Position numbers and translations under genes: made by a program | The notes under the pieces: generated by a model | Told to the model about the DNA's origin: nothing | The model's input: the letters and a program-made list of their open reading frames with translations, nothing else | Database searches by the model: none | From: CALOCV01 sp942491955 | Lineage (GTDB): Bacteria > Chlamydiota > Chlamydiia > Chlamydiales > CALOCV01 | Assembly (NCBI GenBank): GCA_942491955.1 | Contig: CALOCV010000016.1 | Span: forward strand, 1-44,917 | Direction of reading: 5' to 3' | DNA: 44,917 nt | Shown: positions 24,231-31,430 of the stretch, one piece after another | How positions within the stretch are numbered: position 1 is the stretch's first letter | Layout: each line of letters begins with the position of its first letter

Positions 24231-24773
24231 CTATTTCTTCGAAGCAGATTTTCCTGCTTTTCTGCGTATGTATTCTCCCTGGTATCGAATGCCTTTTCCT
24301 TGGTAGGGTTCGGGCGCTCTTTTTGCACGGATAGTCCCAGCAAATTCACCAACGAGTTGCTTATTGGCACCTTCAATGTGGATCGTCGAATTTTTCTCCA
24401 CGGTCACCTGAATTCCTTCAGGAATGGGAAGCTCTGTTGGATGGGAATAGCCCACCTGTAGATCGAGAATTTTGCCTTTGACAGCGGCTCGATATCCAAC
24501 TCCAACCATCTCTAAAGTCTTCTTAAACCCTGTAGAAACCCCAAACATCATGTTGGCAATGAGAGTGCGATACAACCCTTCAAAAGAATTCATCGTCTTG
24601 TCATTGCGATCGACGCAAATCGTGACTTGACTCTCCTTTTGTTCCACTTCTACTCCTGGTACAAGCTCCTGAGAGAGGGTTCCTTTTGGACCTTTAATGA
24701 CAATTCGATTCCCATCTTTTTTGAGTTCAACAGATTTGGGAACCGAAATCGGTAGTTTTCCTTTTCTAGACAT
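24231..24773 (-). CDS. rplF: Ribosomal protein L6
   Basis: 180 residues in two homologous domains at the factor-binding side of the 50S. Start MSRKGKLPISVPKSVELKKD; the C-terminal signature PEPYQGKGIRYQGEYIRRKA is complete, ending GKSASKK. rpsH lies 18 bases upstream and rplR 12 bases downstream. Confidence 0.97.
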   Translation of the reverse strand: MSRKGKLPISVPKSVELKKDGNRIVIKGPKGTLSQELVPGVEVEQKESQVTICVDRNDKTMNSFEGLYRTLIANMMFGVSTGFKKTLEMVGVGYRAAVKGKILDLQVGYSHPTELPIPEGIQVTVEKNSTIHIEGANKQLVGEFAGTIRAKRAPEPYQGKGIRYQGEYIRRKAGKSASKK

Positions 24774-24791
24774 GCAAATTTCCTTCGCTCA

Positions 24792-25193
24792 TTACCAAAT
24801 AAGGCAGAGAAGCTCTCCACCAACTTTTTTTTCTGATGCTTCTTTTCCCGACATAACGCCTTTCGACGTAGAAAGGATGGTTAACCCAAGATTCCCGTAA
24901 AAATGAGGAATTTCCTCGTATCCAACAAAACGACGCAAACCCGGCCTAGAAACTCTTTTTAGTCCTTGGATTGCAGAACAATACCCCATTTTATATTTCA
25001 AAAAAATGCGCATTTCACCGCGTCCTTGTGGATCCGTTTTTACGAGATAATTTTCAATAAATCCTTGATTCTTGAGGATATCTGAAATATTTTGCTTTAA
25101 TTTGCTCCAGGACACGTCGATAAAACGATGTTTTGCTAGAATTCCATTTCGTATCCGGGTTAACAAATCAGCGACTGGATCAGTAACAGCCAT
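24792..25193 (-). CDS. rpsH: Ribosomal protein S8
   Basis: 133 residues; binds 16S rRNA and, in other bacteria, represses the spc operon by binding its mRNA. Start MAVTDPVADLLTRIRNGILA; the C-terminal GLTILSTSKGVMSGKEASEK with GGELLCLIW is the S8 signature. rplE directly precedes it with no rpsN between, again a chlamydia-like arrangement. Confidence 0.97.
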   Translation of the reverse strand: MAVTDPVADLLTRIRNGILAKHRFIDVSWSKLKQNISDILKNQGFIENYLVKTDPQGRGEMRIFLKYKMGYCSAIQGLKRVSRPGLRRFVGYEEIPHFYGNLGLTILSTSKGVMSGKEASEKKVGGELLCLIW

Positions 25194-25214
25194 AGTCCTT
25201 TCTCCTCAATTCTT

Positions 25215-25772
25215 TTAAGCAGCTATATTAATGGATAAATTTTTAAACGGCATACCCAATAACCGCAATAACTCTAAACACTCTTCATCGGTCTCCGCAG
25301 ATGTGATGAAAGAGATGTGCATCCCTTGTGTTCTTTTCACTTCATCTAAATTAATTTCAGGAAAAATCTGTTGGTCATCAAGACCAAGAGTATAATTTCC
25401 TTGACCATCGCCTTTCTCAGCAAACCCACGAAAATCGCGAATTCGGGGAGCAACAACATTGATAAAACGATCTAAAAAATCAAACATTTTATTACCGCGA
25501 AGAGTCACTTTCAAACCAATGGGTTGTCCTTCGCGCAATTTAAAATTAGAGATCGCTTTTTTTGCTCGTGTCATAATCGGATATTGTCCAGTTAAAGCGG
25601 CGAGTTCTTTAAGATGAAACTGAAGAATATTTTTATCCTTAGCAGCTTCCGCAATCCCCATATTTACAACAATTTTTCTCAATTGCGGGATCTTCATAGG
25701 ATTCGTATAAGAAAACTTTTTCTTTAACTCTTCCTGAATCTGCTCTTTGTAATTTTTTTTTAATCGAGACAT
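25215..25772 (-). CDS. rplE: Ribosomal protein L5
   Basis: 185 residues; central protuberance, binds 5S rRNA and P-site tRNA. YTNPMKIPQLRKIVVNMGIA near the start, PIMTRAKKAISNFKLREGQP in the middle and the loop GNYTLGLDDQQIFPEINLDE near the C-terminus are typical. It is 6 bases downstream of rplX. Confidence 0.97.
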   Translation of the reverse strand: MSRLKKNYKEQIQEELKKKFSYTNPMKIPQLRKIVVNMGIAEAAKDKNILQFHLKELAALTGQYPIMTRAKKAISNFKLREGQPIGLKVTLRGNKMFDFLDRFINVVAPRIRDFRGFAEKGDGQGNYTLGLDDQQIFPEINLDEVKRTQGMHISFITSAETDEECLELLRLLGMPFKNLSINIAA

Positions 25773-25778
25773 TTTCTT

Positions 25779-26138
25779 TTATTCCTCCCCCTTCTTCAAT
25801 GTACGATGAATCGATTCCTTCTTGCCGTCTTGATACACAAAATGTCGAGCTCCATTCGATTCAATACGCGTAGAAATCTTTAAAGGAGATCCATTTTCAT
25901 CACAAACACGAACATTGGAAACATGGATGGGACCTTCAATTTGAATGATATCGCCATTAGGTGTTGTTTGAGACTTTTTCACATGCTTTTTCCGCAGTTG
26001 AATCCCCTGTACGATGATTCGATCGACTCCTCGAAAACCTAAAACGGTTCCAAATTGTCCTTTATCATTCCCTGTCGTAACAACAACCTTGTCACCTTTT
26101 CGAATTTTTTTTGTACGGTGCTGTTTCTGCTGTTTCAT
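25779..26138 (-). CDS. rplX: Ribosomal protein L24
   Basis: 119 residues; assembly initiator of the 50S. The N-terminal KOW motif (RKGDKVVVTTGNDKGQFGTV) is followed by IVQGIQLRKKHVKKSQTTPN and GPIHVSNVRVCDENGSPLKI. One base separates it from the rplN stop. Confidence 0.97.
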   Translation of the reverse strand: MKQQKQHRTKKIRKGDKVVVTTGNDKGQFGTVLGFRGVDRIIVQGIQLRKKHVKKSQTTPNGDIIQIEGPIHVSNVRVCDENGSPLKISTRIESNGARHFVYQDGKKESIHRTLKKGEE

Positions 26139-26139
26139 A

Positions 26140-26514
26140 TTAAATAACCTCTGGTGCTAAAGAGCTAATTTTTAAGAAGTTACTCTCTCGAACTTCGCGT
26201 GCAACGGGGCCAAAAATACGCGTTCCTCGCGGGTTTTTGTTCTGCTTATTGTCAATGATCACACAACTATTGGAATCAAACCGTTGCTTTGTCCCATCTT
26301 GTCGTCGTATATAGGCGGTTGTTCGAACAATAACGGCTAATACAACATCACCCTTTTTCAGGTTGGCATGAGGATCGGCATCTTGTACGGAACAAACAAT
26401 GATATCCCCTACATGAGCATAACGCCTTTGGGATCCTCCCAAAACTTTAATGCACTTGACCCGCTTAGCTCCTGAATTATCAGCGACTTTAAGCTCACTC
26501 TCTTGTTGTATCAT
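26140..26514 (-). CDS. rplN: Ribosomal protein L14
   Basis: 124 residues; subunit-interface protein. Start MIQQESELKVADNSGAKRVK; GDIIVCSVQDADPHANLKKG and the end GTRIFGPVAREVRESNFLKI-SSLAPEVI match the family end to end. The ATG follows directly on the rpsQ stop. Confidence 0.97.
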   Translation of the reverse strand: MIQQESELKVADNSGAKRVKCIKVLGGSQRRYAHVGDIIVCSVQDADPHANLKKGDVVLAVIVRTTAYIRRQDGTKQRFDSNSCVIIDNKQNKNPRGTRIFGPVAREVRESNFLKISSLAPEVI

Positions 26515-26769
26515 CTACTTTACCTCCTCAACCACTGTCCATCGCTTTAATTTCGATAGAGGACGCGCTTCACGAATCGTTACTTGATCACCAATTTCAA
26601 ATTTTTTATCCCCACAATCGGCATAAAACTTTTTGCTTCGCACAACAATTTTATGATACCGCGGATGTTGAATTTTTTGATCTACTCGGACAATCAGAGT
26701 CTTCTGCATCTTATTTGAGACAACGACCCCTTTTTTTTGTTTCCGATTTCCTCGAAGAGAATTTTGCAT
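26515..26769 (-). CDS. rpsQ: Ribosomal protein S17
   Basis: 84 residues of an OB-fold 16S-binding protein: NRKQKKGVVVSNKMQKTLIV, then KYHKIVVRSKKF-type segment (YHKIVVRSKKFYADC) and the end GDQVTIREARPLSKLKRWTV. It follows rpmC by 4 bases, so its translation may be coupled to rpmC, which has an internal stop here. Confidence 0.97.
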   Translation of the reverse strand: MQNSLRGNRKQKKGVVVSNKMQKTLIVRVDQKIQHPRYHKIVVRSKKFYADCGDKKFEIGDQVTIREARPLSKLKRWTVVEEVK

Positions 26770-26773
26770 GAGA

Positions 26774-26986
26774 CTACCTATTTTCCTGATGAATATTTTT
26801 TTCCCGAATAACGGTTAGAAGTTGAGCCGCTTCTCGCTTTTATTGCTTAAATAGATGAGGACGCTCAAATTTTTTTGTCATTCTCTTCTCATTACGCAGT
26901 CGAAATAATTCTTCACGCTTCTCATTGAGTTGAAGTTCTAATTCTTCTACGGCTTGATCTCGCAATACTTGTGCTTTTTGCATCAT
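26774..26986 (-). pseudogene. rpmC: Ribosomal protein L29 with an in-frame TAA at codon 49
   Basis: L29 sits at the polypeptide tunnel exit. ATG 26986 (AGGAG 5 bases upstream) gives MMQKAQVLRDQAVEELELQL and continues NEKREELFRLRNEKRMTKKF, ERPHLFKQ, then TAA (26840-26842). The same frame continues KREAAQLLTVIREKNIHQEN with R and a TAG at 26774. The downstream part clearly matches the third helix of L29 (..IAR..TV..EK), and the total of 70 codons is the normal length. A 48-residue product would lack most of helix 3. Either a nonsense change, readthrough, or a base error. It was easily missed because each half is short. Neighbours are rplP (7 bases) and rpsQ (4 bases). Confidence 0.8.
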
Positions 26987-26993
26987 CTTTCTC

Positions 26994-27413
26994 CTAAACC
27001 TCTTCTACTCGGCAAACAAACCGTGTTTTTATAGGAAGTTTTGCTGCTGCTCGACGCAACGCATCTTGAGCCATTTCCTTTGGGACATTCGCTACCTCAA
27101 AGAGAACACGTCCGGGCCTGACTACTGCAACCCAACGATCGACACTCCCCTTTCCTTTACCCATCCGCACCTCTGCAGGTTTTTTCGTAACAGGCTTATC
27201 AGGAAAAATACGAATCCAAACTTTTCCCTTTCTTTGAAAATGACGATTGATCGCTACACGACATGCTTCAATTTGTTTATCACTGATCCATCCTCGATCG
27301 AGTACTTGAATTCCATAATCACCGAAATGAACAAAATTTCCTGCTTTACTTAAGCCCCGTCTTTGTCCTTTCTGTTGCTTTCGATACTTTGTCTTTTTGG
27401 GCATGAAGGTCAT
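26994..27413 (-). CDS. rplP: Ribosomal protein L16
   Basis: 139 residues; organises the tRNA-binding sites of the 50S. MPKKTKYRKQQKGQRRGLSK, RGWISDKQIEACRVAINRHF and the RIFPDKPVTKKPAEVRMGKG block are family signatures. ATG 27413 (MTFMPKK) is chosen because AGGAGG stands 7 bases upstream and the codon overlaps the rpsC stop (ATGA); ATG 27404 is the alternative. Confidence 0.96.
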   Translation of the reverse strand: MTFMPKKTKYRKQQKGQRRGLSKAGNFVHFGDYGIQVLDRGWISDKQIEACRVAINRHFQRKGKVWIRIFPDKPVTKKPAEVRMGKGKGSVDRWVAVVRPGRVLFEVANVPKEMAQDALRRAAAKLPIKTRFVCRVEEV

Positions 27414-28060
27414 ACTGCAGCCTCCTGCTTTATTCGTGGGCTTTCATTGGTACAAATATGTACTTTGACTCCAGTCGATCCATAGGTTGTTTCTGCTCGT
27501 GATGTGGCATAATCGATATTTGCACGCAGTGTATGCAAAGGGGTACTTCCCTCCTTATACCATTCGCTTCGTGCTATTTCTGCACCACCAAGACGTCCAG
27601 CAAGCTGAAGTCGAATTCCTAAAGCCCCTGCATCTTGCGCTGCTTGTAGGGCTTTTTTCATCACACGTCGAAAAGGTATCCTTCTTTCAATCTGCCGAGC
27701 AATAGAATCGGCTAGAATTTGTGCATCCAGATCCGGTCTTTTGACTTCTTCAACCTCGACCCACACTTCCTTACCTGTTAATTTCGACAAATCTTTTTTG
27801 ATTTGTTCAATCTCAACACCTTTTTTTCCTATGATTAATCCAGGTCGTCCTGTAACAATAACGATTTCTATTTTTCCACTCATACGAGCAATTTTAACGG
27901 CGGATACCATGGCATTGTGAAATTTTTTCTCCAAAAACTTCCTAATGCAAACATCCTCATAAAGAAGGTCGCCAAACTCTTGTTTGTTGGCATACCATCT
28001 TGACTTCCAATTCTTTTTTATTATTAACCGAAAACTTCTTGGATCGACTTTTTGTCCCAT
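27410..28060 (-). CDS. rpsC: Ribosomal protein S3
   Basis: 216 residues; 30S head, mRNA entry. MGQKVDPRSFRLIIKKNWKS, KH domain with VTGRPGLIIGKKGVEIEQIK, and the C-terminal RLGGAEIARSEWYKEGSTPL with HTLRANIDYATSRAETTYGS. It overlaps rplP by 4 bases. Confidence 0.97.
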   Translation of the reverse strand: MGQKVDPRSFRLIIKKNWKSRWYANKQEFGDLLYEDVCIRKFLEKKFHNAMVSAVKIARMSGKIEIVIVTGRPGLIIGKKGVEIEQIKKDLSKLTGKEVWVEVEEVKRPDLDAQILADSIARQIERRIPFRRVMKKALQAAQDAGALGIRLQLAGRLGGAEIARSEWYKEGSTPLHTLRANIDYATSRAETTYGSTGVKVHICTNESPRIKQEAAV

Positions 28061-28069
28061 GATTTCTCC

Positions 28070-28405
28070 CTATTCAGCTCCCACTTCAACAGTAAAATGA
28101 CTCGTTCTTTTCATAATTGGATGGCGTCCACCCTTATTCTTCGGTTTTGATCGCTTCATTGTAGGTCCTTCATCGACCTGAACACGAGTAATCACCATTT
28201 CTTCTCTCCGAAGATCTTGTTGCGTCTCTGCATTAGCAATCGCACTCATCAATGTTTTCTGAAGAAGTTTTCCCCCTTTCAACTGGGAAAATCGCAATCG
28301 AATGATTGCCTCTTCAACGCGCGAACCTCGAATCAATTGCGCGGCAAGTCTTGCCTTTTGAGGACTAATTCGTACGTATTTGGTAATGGCTTTTGCTCGT
28401 TTCAT
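28070..28405 (-). CDS. rplV: Ribosomal protein L22
   Basis: 111 residues; its beta-hairpin lines the nascent-chain tunnel. ITKYVRISPQKARLAAQLIR at the N-terminus; the hairpin segment VQVDEGPTMKRSKPKNKGGR with HPIMKRTSHFTVEV at the end. Normal length; 11 bases downstream of rpsS. Confidence 0.97.
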   Translation of the reverse strand: MKRAKAITKYVRISPQKARLAAQLIRGSRVEEAIIRLRFSQLKGGKLLQKTLMSAIANAETQQDLRREEMVITRVQVDEGPTMKRSKPKNKGGRHPIMKRTSHFTVEVGAE

Positions 28406-28416
28406 TATCTTTTCTC

Positions 28417-28677
28417 CTACTTCTTCGGATGTCCTTTAAAGACACGTGTTGGAGAAAATTCTCCTAATCGATGTCCTACCATGTTCTCGGAAACAAACAC
28501 AGAAAGAAACTTGTGTCCATTATGCACATCAAAAGTATGCCCAATCATTTCCGGAGTGATCATCGATCTTCGAGACCACGTCTTTATCGAATCTTTTTTT
28601 CCTTCCTGATTCGCTTTGGAAACCTTTTTCTTCAAATGATGGTCAACAAACGGACCTTTCTTAAGTGATCTTGCCAT
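28417..28677 (-). CDS. rpsS: Ribosomal protein S19
   Basis: 86 residues from ATG 28677, MARSLKKGPFVDHHLKKKVS. SRRSMITPEMIGHTFDVHNG and the tail GHRLGEFSPTRVFKGHPKK are family signatures. The longer open frame to 28797 would run back into rplB and is rejected; GGAAG stands before ATG 28677. Confidence 0.97.
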   Translation of the reverse strand: MARSLKKGPFVDHHLKKKVSKANQEGKKDSIKTWSRRSMITPEMIGHTFDVHNGHKFLSVFVSENMVGHRLGEFSPTRVFKGHPKK

Positions 28678-28678
28678 T

Positions 28679-29521
28679 TTACTTCCTGCGATCTTTAATG
28701 ATGAATCGTTGACTTCGTTTATTTCCTCGAGTACGCATTCCCCGCGTATATTTGGCCCAAGGGGTTTGAGGAATATTCCCTTTACTTCGGCCTTCACCCC
28801 CTCCGTGAGGGTGATCCACCGGATTCATAGCCATGCCTCGTACAGTTGGTCGAATTCCCTTCCAGCGCGTTCTACCCGCTTTTCCAATGACTTGCAGACT
28901 ATGCTCGGGTTTGGATACCTTTCCAAAGGTTGCTCGACATTGTTCCGGTACAAGACGCACTTCACCGGAGGGCATTTTTAGTGTAGCATACCCCCCGCTT
29001 CGAGCCATTAATTGTGCCGACATTCCAGCAGAACGCACGAGTTTGGCTCCTCGAGTCGGATAAAGTTCGATATTATGAACAACAGAACCAAGAGGCATAT
29101 CTTTCATACTCATGGAACAACCCGGCTTAAAAGGAGCTTCAGGCCCTGATTGCACAATATCTCCAACCCGTACATTTTGTGGAGCAAGAATATACTGTTT
29201 TTCTCCATCTGCATAAGTTAAGAGAGCGATGTATGCCGAACGGTTAGGATCGTATTCAATCGTGGTCACTTTGGCAGGAATTTTATCCTTTTGTCGTTTG
29301 AAGTCGATGACTCGATAGCGTTGTTTGTGCCCTCCCCCCTTGTGACGACAAGTAATTCTTCCCAAATTATTCCGTCCATTTGTCCGTCTTTTTGGGGAAA
29401 GAAGTTGTTTCTGGGGACGCACTTTTTTTCCACTCTTAGGATTGCGCTTTGTCAGTTGATCAAAAGTAGCAAGAATCAATCCTCTCGATCCGGGAGTTGT
29501 TGGTCGACGTTTACGAATCAT
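28679..29521 (-). CDS. rplB: Ribosomal protein L2
   Basis: About 280 residues; needed for subunit joining and the peptidyltransferase centre. PTTPGSRGLILATFDQLTKR near the start, GRNNLGRITCRHKGGGHKQR, and the C-terminal active-site segment MAMNPVDHPHGGGEGRSKGN are complete. ATG 29521 (MIRKRRP) is favoured since GAGG lies 7 bases upstream; ATG 29527 touches that site. Confidence 0.97.
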   Translation of the reverse strand: MIRKRRPTTPGSRGLILATFDQLTKRNPKSGKKVRPQKQLLSPKRRTNGRNNLGRITCRHKGGGHKQRYRVIDFKRQKDKIPAKVTTIEYDPNRSAYIALLTYADGEKQYILAPQNVRVGDIVQSGPEAPFKPGCSMSMKDMPLGSVVHNIELYPTRGAKLVRSAGMSAQLMARSGGYATLKMPSGEVRLVPEQCRATFGKVSKPEHSLQVIGKAGRTRWKGIRPTVRGMAMNPVDHPHGGGEGRSKGNIPQTPWAKYTRGMRTRGNKRSQRFIIKDRRK

Positions 29522-29533
29522 TGTCATTCCTCT

Positions 29534-29869
29534 CTATACCTCTTCATCATCGCCTAGAGTATCTCCAGGAGTTAGGGTTACGATCGCTTTCTTTTGCCGC
29601 TTTGTGTAGCCAATTTTTCCTCGAACACGACGCCTCTTTGGTTGTGTACGGATCGTATTGACAGACGTCACTTGAACATTGGGATAAATCGATTCCACTG
29701 CATCGGATATATCACGCTTATTTGCATGAATATCTACAATGAACACATATTTGGGTGCTTCACAACGCCGCAAGGAAGGGTTATTATCTTTCCGTTTCAA
29801 CGACTCCAAAACCTTCGTTTTTTCCGTTATATGTCTGTTTTGGATGATAGAATAGGGACTTTTTTTCAT
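29534..29869 (-). CDS. rplW: Ribosomal protein L23
   Basis: About 111 residues; tunnel exit, docking site for trigger factor and SRP. KKSPYSIIQNRHITEKTKVL at the start, KYVFIVDIHANKRDISDAVE and the RTQPKRRRVRGKIGYTKRQK block are typical. ATG 29869 overlaps the rplD stop (ATGA) with GGAGAG upstream and is preferred over 29893. The C-terminal acid tail (GDTLGDDEEV) is somewhat longer than usual. Confidence 0.95.
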   Translation of the reverse strand: MKKSPYSIIQNRHITEKTKVLESLKRKDNNPSLRRCEAPKYVFIVDIHANKRDISDAVESIYPNVQVTSVNTIRTQPKRRRVRGKIGYTKRQKKAIVTLTPGDTLGDDEEV

Positions 29870-30564
29870 GACTTCTCTCCTCCACAAAGCCACTCGACAA
29901 TTTCTTTCAAAGCTTGTTCTGTTAAAAATATTTCATTTACACGAATCACATCGTATCCACTCACATTCTTTGCTAGGGAAAAAGATACTTTTGGAATATT
30001 TTTTACACTTTTTTGAAAAGAACGATGTTTGGACTGAGTTATGGTAAAGGAAGTTCCCTTTCCTTCACCTTCTATTTCGGTGATATGGGATTCCCCAAGA
30101 AAAAGAACTCTTTTGGACTCGGAAGCTTTTTTCAGAAAAGAGGCTACCTCTTTTGTTTTTGGTGATTCCATCTCAAAGGATTCAATTACGTGCATTTTTC
30201 CTTCTCGAATTTTTTCTCCAAAAAGGGAGCGAATGGCTTGTTTTTTCTCTTTTCGATTGATTCGTATATTTTGATCAAACTTAGGACGAGGCCCAAAAAC
30301 GACACCCCCTCCCCGAAACTGAGGAGCAACAAGGGATCCGTGACGAGCATTTCCGGTGCCTTTTTGCCGCGTACATTTTGCTGTCGTATGTTTCACTTCG
30401 GCACGGGTTTTCGTTGAAGCGGACCATTGTCTTTGATTGTTGCGAATGGCAACAAGATAGTCTTTAATGGACTGGGTATTTGCTGTTGCTGAAGCTAACC
30501 GAGAATCGGCTTCAACTTCACCAACTTGCTCACCTTTTTGTGTAAATTTTTTCAAAGCAGCCAA
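29866..30564 (-). CDS. rplD: Ribosomal protein L4
   Basis: 232 residues; its loop reaches the exit tunnel and in E. coli it represses the S10 operon. The conserved QKGTGNARHGSLVAPQFRGG with GVVFGPRPKFDQNIRINRKE block (about 89-130) marks the family, and RVNEIFLTEQALKEIVEWL ends it. It is 13 bases downstream of rplC and overlaps rplW by 4. Confidence 0.97.
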   Translation of the reverse strand: MAALKKFTQKGEQVGEVEADSRLASATANTQSIKDYLVAIRNNQRQWSASTKTRAEVKHTTAKCTRQKGTGNARHGSLVAPQFRGGGVVFGPRPKFDQNIRINRKEKKQAIRSLFGEKIREGKMHVIESFEMESPKTKEVASFLKKASESKRVLFLGESHITEIEGEGKGTSFTITQSKHRSFQKSVKNIPKVSFSLAKNVSGYDVIRVNEIFLTEQALKEIVEWLCGGEKS

Positions 30565-30577
30565 AAGATCCCTCCGC

Positions 30578-31267
30578 TCAATTCTTCTTCAGTTGTTTTT
30601 TTAAAGCAGGCCGTATCCATACAGCCCCTCCCTTTGGACCGGGCACTTGCCCTTTCACAATTAAGAGATTTTTTTCGGCATTGACGGTAAAAAGGGGGAT
30701 ATTTTCAACGGTCTTCCTTTGATTACCCATATGACTGGCTCGCTTTCCTCCAGGGAGGCAGCGGCCGGGCGTGGATCGCATGCCCGTTGATCCAATTCCT
30801 CGATGGTACTTTGAAGTACCGTGAGAGGCTCTCCCTCCACCAAAGCCATACTTTTTCATGACCCCTTGGAATCCTTTACCGATAGTCTTGCCGCTGACAT
30901 CGACATAATCGATTCCATCAAAAAGGGTGAGAGACAACTGCTGTCCTATTTGATAGGAGTCCAAATCATCAATCCTAGCTTCGAAGAGATACCGACTAGG
31001 AGCGACACCTGCCTTTTGGAAATGGTGACGTAAAGGCTTGCTCACACGTCGTTCCAATGTCCTTGGGTCTTTTGTTTGGATCATTCCTGAAGCTAATTGT
31101 AAAGCGTTGTACCCATCTCTCTCTTTCGTTTTGATTTGGGTGATGTGGTGGGGTTCGACTTCGATGACAGTACATATCGATACAAAGCCTTGCTCATCAA
31201 AGAGCTGAACCATTCCTCGTTTGATGCCAACAAGGCGGAGAAATTGGGGGTTTGCTGCAGCAGCCAT
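30578..31267 (-). CDS. rplC: Ribosomal protein L3
   Basis: 229 residues; near the peptidyltransferase centre. LVGIKRGMVQLFDEQGFVSI at the start, GKGFQGVMKKYGFGGGRASH and GTSKYHRGIGSTGMRSTPGR in the centre. It is the first gene of the cluster here; no rpsJ precedes it. A promoter is visible about 125 bases upstream. Confidence 0.97.
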   Translation of the reverse strand: MAAAANPQFLRLVGIKRGMVQLFDEQGFVSICTVIEVEPHHITQIKTKERDGYNALQLASGMIQTKDPRTLERRVSKPLRHHFQKAGVAPSRYLFEARIDDLDSYQIGQQLSLTLFDGIDYVDVSGKTIGKGFQGVMKKYGFGGGRASHGTSKYHRGIGSTGMRSTPGRCLPGGKRASHMGNQRKTVENIPLFTVNAEKNLLIVKGQVPGPKGGAVWIRPALKKQLKKN

Positions 31268-31394
31268 ACTGTTCCTTTTTTCACTTTTCCAGGTTATTTC
31301 GAAAAAGATCGGTCATCCATTGTTGCTGAAGAAAGCTACGCACGAGATGCGGCATTTCCCACACAAACAATAGGACTTGGTGGTGAAAGCGAGA

Positions 31395-31424
31395 ATTCTA
31401 CCGAACTTCCTATTTTTTTCACAA
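31395..31424 (-). promoter_or_regulatory. Candidate sigma-70-type promoter of the ribosomal protein cluster
   Basis: On the minus strand TTGTGA (31419-31424) and TAGAAT (31395-31400) are 18 bases apart. Transcription would start near 31388, leaving a leader of about 120 bases before rplC at 31267. The region 31268-31430 has no gene. The leader could carry L4-type control, but no structure comparable with the E. coli S10 leader was worked out. Confidence 0.5.
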
Positions 31425-31430
31425 GCATTA

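Noticed and set aside
15635..26842. Reassignment or suppression of TAA as a sense codon
   Set aside because: TAA is used as the normal stop in other genes here (pncA, the carboxypeptidase itself), and only two genes have internal TAA. Nonsense changes or base errors are simpler.
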